NCBI GenBank assembly: GCA_030731695.1
Contig: JANQTK010000329.1
Location: 1 to 10,677 of the forward strand
Direction: 5' to 3'
DNA length: 10,677 bases
Origin: Polaribacter sp.
GTDB lineage: Bacteria; Bacteroidota; Bacteroidia; Flavobacteriales; Flavobacteriaceae
The notes below the pieces were generated by a model. The model was not told where the DNA came from and made no database searches. It saw only the letters and a program-made list of their open reading frames with translations. Both the position numbers and the translations under genes were made by a program. Shown piece by piece: positions 7,356 through 10,677 of this stretch (its first letter is position 1; the number at the start of each line of letters is the position of its first letter).

Positions 7356-7948
7356 ATAAATTTAGTTTGGTTAGTTAGTAATAGATTTAAGAAGATAGGG
7401 ATTTAAAATAAATATTTAAACAATTTTTAATCTTAAAAAATTAAAAATCAACAATATAAATAGGGTCTTTTAATAATTCTCCTTATTAATAAAATTCTAG
7501 TATTCAGACTTTAGCTGCTTTTGAATTGTAGGATCTTTGTTTTATTTTATGCAAGCTGTAATGTAAAAAAAATAATAATAAGTGATACAAAACATTAAAA
7601 TTTACAAATCAGATGTAATTACAAAAACAATCATTAAGGTTTTATAAAACAATCTTTGTCTTTTGCTATATTTTTCTACTGCTCTTGCAATATCGTTTCC
7701 TAGAGAAAAAGGAAATTCAACCCTAAATTGGTATAGTACTTATATGGATTTATGCATGCGGAAAATTACTATTACAAAAATAAACAGATATCAAAAATTC
7801 ATATTGTTAAGGGTAGAGTTTTCTGATTTTTGATAGTTTAAAATATTTGGATTTTGAAATTTATTACAAACATTTCCTTCATTAAAAAAGGTTTTACTTA
7901 AAGAATTACATTTTTCAGTTAAGATAGATCCCTTTTTTTAATAGAAAT
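7356..7948. other. AT-rich intergenic region of about 590 bp, no convincing gene
   Basis: Both strands are dense in stops and I see no RNA gene, repeat or mobile-element end. It should hold the promoter for the minus-strand secreted-protein/cyclase/effector operon. The best pair I find on the minus strand is TTG at 7423-7421 and TATCTTCT at 7397-7390 with a 23-bp spacer, which matches the Bacteroidetes consensus only partly. A 138-bp stop-free minus frame inside it is listed separately. Confidence 0.6.
7602..7739 (-). pseudogene. Possible degraded coding remnant
   Basis: A 45-codon minus-strand frame, bounded by stops at both ends and lacking a good start, translates to a protein-like stretch including FPFSLGNDIARAVEKYSKRQ and LFYKTLMIVFVIT, a charged helix followed by a hydrophobic segment. 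In such AT-rich DNA a random frame this long is not rare, so this may be chance. I do not recognise a parent protein. Confidence 0.2.
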
Positions 7949-7986
7949 AAAAAAAGGTGAAGTTCAAAAACTTCACCTTTTTTTTT
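7949..7986 (-). terminator. Strong, nearly symmetric terminator after the T9SS repeat protein
   Basis: GGTGAAGT (7956-7963) pairs with ACTTCACC (7970-7977) around a 6-nt loop, flanked by seven A residues on the left and nine T residues on the right. Read on the minus strand it ends in a U-run 19 bp beyond the repeat-protein stop; the symmetry means it can also stop plus-strand transcription. Confidence 0.9.
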
Positions 7987-8005
7987 GTTTGATATGATTA
8001 TGTAT

Positions 8006-10677
8006 TTATTCGAATACTACTTTAGATACTCCAAAGTTCATCTCAGGACTTACAATTTTCAAGAATAAGATTCCTTTTGCTTGAAAGTTAAAGTCCAATT
8101 CATTTTTCCCTTTCACGATATTGGTATTTGCTTTGTAAATGGTTTTACCAGTAATATCAAATAATAGCACGGTTGCTTTTGTTGAGATGGTACTAAACAA
8201 TACCGATTTCAGCGCTCCTTTTGTTGGGTTTGGATAAGTAACAAACGCATTGTCTTTTACCGTAAAGTTGTCAAAGCTATTCACTCCTCCTGTTTTAGGA
8301 GAGGTTGCTGATAAGGTAATTGTTACTGTTGCAGTTGAAGCATCTCCACTTGCATCTGTGATTGTATAGGTAAATGAATCAGATGTAAAAGATGAGTTGT
8401 CTGTTGAATAATACGCTATTCTATCATCTGTTAAATCATTTGGTGTTCCATTGTCATCTATTTTAATACGTCTACCTCCGTTTGAAGCGGTGTCTGTTTT
8501 TCCGTTGATCAATGTTAATGGATGCGTTGCATTTGGTCCGTCTGTTCCAAAACTATCATTTGCTGTTACATCGATATATACAATTGCAGGTCCTGTTCCG
8601 CCAGTTCTATCAATTGAGTACGTATCATTAACTGCAGTTGGAGTTCCATTAACTATAACTGCAGGTGTTACAGTTACAGTTACTAACACTAACGCATTTC
8701 TATCATTTCCTGGTACATAATTGAAGGTGTCTTGTCCTACAAATCCTGCTAAAGGAGTATATAGAATTACATCATCACTAGTATCTGGGGTGTTGTAGGT
8801 TTCTAATGTTACTGTTCCTCCTTGGGCAGTGGTTCCTGTTAAATGATCTACACTCTCAATTAAAAAACGAGTGTCAGCTGGACCAAAACCTGCATCATCA
8901 GTATCATTTGCCATTACATCAATGATGTTGTTTGTAGAATTTTGTGTTACTGTTGCAGTATCAGGTGTATACCCTGATGCTGGTAAAGAACCTACTGTTA
9001 CTGTTACAACTCCAGTTGAAGCGTCTCCACTTGCATCTGTAATTACATACTCAAAAGTATCTGTTCCTGTGAATCCTGCTTTTGGTGAATAGGTAAACTC
9101 ATCATCTGAAGTGTTATTTGTGTTTTTTGTGTCCACAGCAATCAATCCACCTTCCATACTTGCTCCTGTTAAGGTTCCGTTTTTCAAGGTCAATCCGTTG
9201 TCTATATAACCATCCAATCCTGCAGTGTCATTAGCCAATACATCTATTACATTTAAGGTACTGTTTCCAGCAACTGTAGCTGCATCATTTACCGCTGTTG
9301 GTACTGATACTACTGATGAAGCACTTACTGTAATTGTTACTGTTGCTGTTGAAGCATCTCCACTTACATCTGTGATCGTATATTCAAAAGTATCTGTTCC
9401 ATTGAAGTCTTTAGCTGGTGTGTACACAACTTCATTGTTTAAAATCGTAATACTTCCGCCTTCAGTACTTGCATTCACTAAACTTCCGTTTTTAAATGTT
9501 AACGGGTGAGTAGCACTTGGACCTTCTGCTCCAAAACTATCATTGCTTAATACGGTGATGGTAACTGCTCCTCCGTTTTGAACAGCTGCTGCTGTATCAT
9601 CAACTGCTGTTGGAGTTGTTGAAGGTGGTGTAGGTGGTGTAGGATTTCCTACAGTTACTGTTACTATACCTGTATCAGTATCTCCATCTGCATCTTCAAT
9701 GGTATATTCTATAATCGCAATTCCTTCAAAACTAGTTGTTGGTTCAAAAACAAGATCATTATTTCCATCGATAGATACAGTACCTGCACCTACAGTAGTT
9801 ACTGTTGCTGATGCTATTGGTAATGCTGCATAACCATCTGTACCTGGAGTATCATTTGATAATACATCTAATACATTTCCAGTACTGTCTACAGCTACAC
9901 TTGCAGTATCATCCATCGCTGTTGGTGTATTTAATAAAGCAGTAGGGCTTGTTACAGTCACCGTTACAACTCCAGTTGAAGCGTCTCCACTTGCATCTGT
10001 AATTACATACTCAAAAGTATCTGTTCCTGTGAATCCTGCTTTTGGTGAATAGGTAAACTCATCATCTGAAGTGTTATTTGTGTTTTTTGTGTCCACAGCA
10101 ATCAATCCACCTTCAGTACTTGCTCCTGTTAAGGTCCCGTTTCTCAAGGTCAATCCATTGTCTATGTACCCATCCAATCCTGCAGTATCATTAACCAATA
10201 CATCAATTACATTTAAGGTGCTATTACCTGCTACTGTTGCTGCATCATTTACGGCTGTTGGTACTGATACTACTGATGAAGCACTCACAGTAATAGTAAC
10301 TGTTGCTGTTGAAGCGTCTCCACTTACATCTGTGATCGTATATTCAAAAGTGTCTGTTCCATTGAAGTCTTTAGCTGGTGTGTACACAACTTCATTGTTT
10401 AAAATTGTAATATTTCCGCCTTCAGTACTTGCATTCACTAAACTTCCGTTTTTAAATGTTAACGGGTGAGTAGCACTTGGACCTTCTGCTCCAAAACTAT
10501 CATTGCTTAATACGGTGATGGTAACTGCTCCTCCGTTTTGAACAGCTGCTGCTGTATCATCAACTGCTGTTGGAGTTGTTGAAGGTGGTGTAGGATTTCC
10601 TACCGTTACTGTTACTAATACCAACGCATTTCTATCATTTCCTGGTACATAATTGAAGGTGTCTTGTCCTACAAATC
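8006..10677 (-). CDS. Large T9SS-exported repeat surface protein with tandem Ig/cadherin-like modules (5' end beyond window)
   Basis: The frame is open to the window edge (890 codons visible); upstream of a TTG near 10624 it still encodes module sequence, so the true start lies outside. From N to C: the end of one module, then seven modules of about 100-110 residues, each beginning with a (T/V)PTAV-D-type lead, an NDxxG turn, and a strand block near YTP...GTDTFEYxITDxSGDASTxxVTxTV, typical of bacterial cadherin-like/Big_9/VCBS-type domains. The last about 86 residues form a T9SS sorting domain: FVTYPNPTKGALK, VLLFDITGKTIY, KGILFLKIVSP, ending SKVVFE; it would be cleaved after outer-membrane passage. 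Acidic DxSGD loops suggest calcium binding. Role as an adhesin or cell-surface stalk is inference. Modules at 9001-9634 and 9961-10594 are near-identical; a strong terminator follows. Confidence 0.92.
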   Translation of the reverse strand, partial: FVGQDTFNYVPGNDRNALVLVTVTVGNPTPPSTTPTAVDDTAAAVQNGGAVTITVLSNDSFGAEGPSATHPLTFKNGSLVNASTEGGNITILNNEVVYTPAKDFNGTDTFEYTITDVSGDASTATVTITVSASSVVSVPTAVNDAATVAGNSTLNVIDVLVNDTAGLDGYIDNGLTLRNGTLTGASTEGGLIAVDTKNTNNTSDDEFTYSPKAGFTGTDTFEYVITDASGDASTGVVTVTVTSPTALLNTPTAMDDTASVAVDSTGNVLDVLSNDTPGTDGYAALPIASATVTTVGAGTVSIDGNNDLVFEPTTSFEGIAIIEYTIEDADGDTDTGIVTVTVGNPTPPTPPSTTPTAVDDTAAAVQNGGAVTITVLSNDSFGAEGPSATHPLTFKNGSLVNASTEGGSITILNNEVVYTPAKDFNGTDTFEYTITDVSGDASTATVTITVSASSVVSVPTAVNDAATVAGNSTLNVIDVLANDTAGLDGYIDNGLTLKNGTLTGASMEGGLIAVDTKNTNNTSDDEFTYSPKAGFTGTDTFEYVITDASGDASTGVVTVTVGSLPASGYTPDTATVTQNSTNNIIDVMANDTDDAGFGPADTRFLIESVDHLTGTTAQGGTVTLETYNTPDTSDDVILYTPLAGFVGQDTFNYVPGNDRNALVLVTVTVTPAVIVNGTPTAVNDTYSIDRTGGTGPAIVYIDVTANDSFGTDGPNATHPLTLINGKTDTASNGGRRIKIDDNGTPNDLTDDRIAYYSTDNSSFTSDSFTYTITDASGDASTATVTITLSATSPKTGGVNSFDNFTVKDNAFVTYPNPTKGALKSVLFSTISTKATVLLFDITGKTIYKANTNIVKGKNELDFNFQAKGILFLKIVSPEMNFGVSKVVFE
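8009..8272 (-). other. T9SS type A C-terminal sorting domain
   Basis: The last 80-90 residues of the repeat protein match the Por secretion tail pattern: a YPNP motif, a beta strand followed by FDITGK, a KGILFLKI strand in place of the usual PxGxYxLK(V/I), and a basic-hydrophobic end (SKVVFE). In Bacteroidota this domain directs export through the type IX machinery and is normally removed at the cell surface. Confidence 0.88.
8691..8745 (-). repeat. 55-bp exact repeat matching 10623-10677
   Basis: The last 55 bases of the window are identical to 8691-8745, both encoding the end of a module containing FNYVPGNDRNAL. It shows that a further copy of this third module type lies upstream of the window; the repeat presumably extends beyond the edge. 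Confidence 0.9.
9001..9634 (-). repeat. Long direct repeat, copy 2 (two Ig-like modules)
   Basis: This block matches 9961-10594 at a constant offset of 960 bp without gaps. By eye there are about 26 mismatches in 634 bp (about 96% identity), with only four amino-acid changes. It encodes one module with FGAEGPSATHPLTF and one with LDGYIDNGLTL. Identity ends at the PPTPPS linker, where this copy has 9 extra bases. Confidence 0.92.
9961..10594 (-). repeat. Long direct repeat, copy 1 (two Ig-like modules)
   Basis: Partner of 9001-9634. Stretches at 9963-10114 and from about 10414 to 10594 are identical to the other copy, while 10115-10313 carries most of the differences, a mosaic pattern. A different single module (9635-9960) separates the two copies. 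Confidence 0.92.

Noticed and set aside
6903..7592. 13-bp inverted match between about 6903-6915 and 7580-7592 (GTTTTGTATCACT)
   Set aside because: A single match of this length in AT-rich DNA is expected by chance, and neither copy lies at an element boundary.
8451..10469. Several plus-strand open frames opposite the repeat protein
   Set aside because: They mirror the repeat pattern of the minus-strand gene, lack signal or domain features, and repeat in the same phase as the modules; they are shadows.
9001..10594. CRISPR array or mobile-element interpretation of the long repeats
   Set aside because: Repeats are in frame, encode protein modules, and have no short spacers, terminal inverted repeats or transposase.

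Overview
The window looks like chromosomal DNA from a marine or aquatic member of the Flavobacteriaceae (Bacteroidota). The evidence is very low GC, absence of clear Shine-Dalgarno sequences, the short lpxB / small membrane protein / surE order, and a giant repeat protein ending in a type IX secretion (T9SS) C-terminal sorting domain. No RNA genes, insertion sequences or CRISPR arrays were seen.

Left part (1-1197, minus strand): a tightly packed operon reading surE -> small three-helix membrane protein -> lpxB. Only the first 50 codons of lpxB lie in the window. A divergent gap (1198-1313) separates it from plus-strand genes: a secreted DUF1579-like protein (1314-1832), a periplasmic carboxy-terminal processing protease of the Prc/Tsp S41 family (1899-4034) followed by a good hairpin terminator, and a hotdog-fold acyl-CoA thioesterase (4096-4545).

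Middle part (4546-7355, minus strand): the most interesting region, a compact three-gene operon. In transcription order it encodes (1) a small secreted beta-rich protein of unknown function, (2) a 611-residue class III nucleotide cyclase with a signal peptide, about six periplasmic TPR repeats, one membrane helix and a cytoplasmic catalytic domain, and (3) a three-helix membrane protein that looks like the PycTM effector family (formerly DUF5706) of Pycsar anti-phage systems. The cyclase and effector genes overlap by 20 bp. The cyclase carries the lysine/aspartate pair typical of ATP-specific enzymes. The layout therefore suggests an envelope-sensing, probably cAMP-based relative of Pycsar: a periplasmic signal activates the cyclase, and the nucleotide gates a membrane effector. 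That wiring is inference.

Right part (7356-10677): an AT-rich gap of about 600 bp with no convincing gene and possibly a small coding remnant, a bidirectional-looking terminator, and the 3' 2.67 kb of a very large surface protein built of tandem Ig/cadherin-like modules. Two modules are duplicated as a block with a 960-bp period and about 96% nucleotide identity, and most differences are silent.
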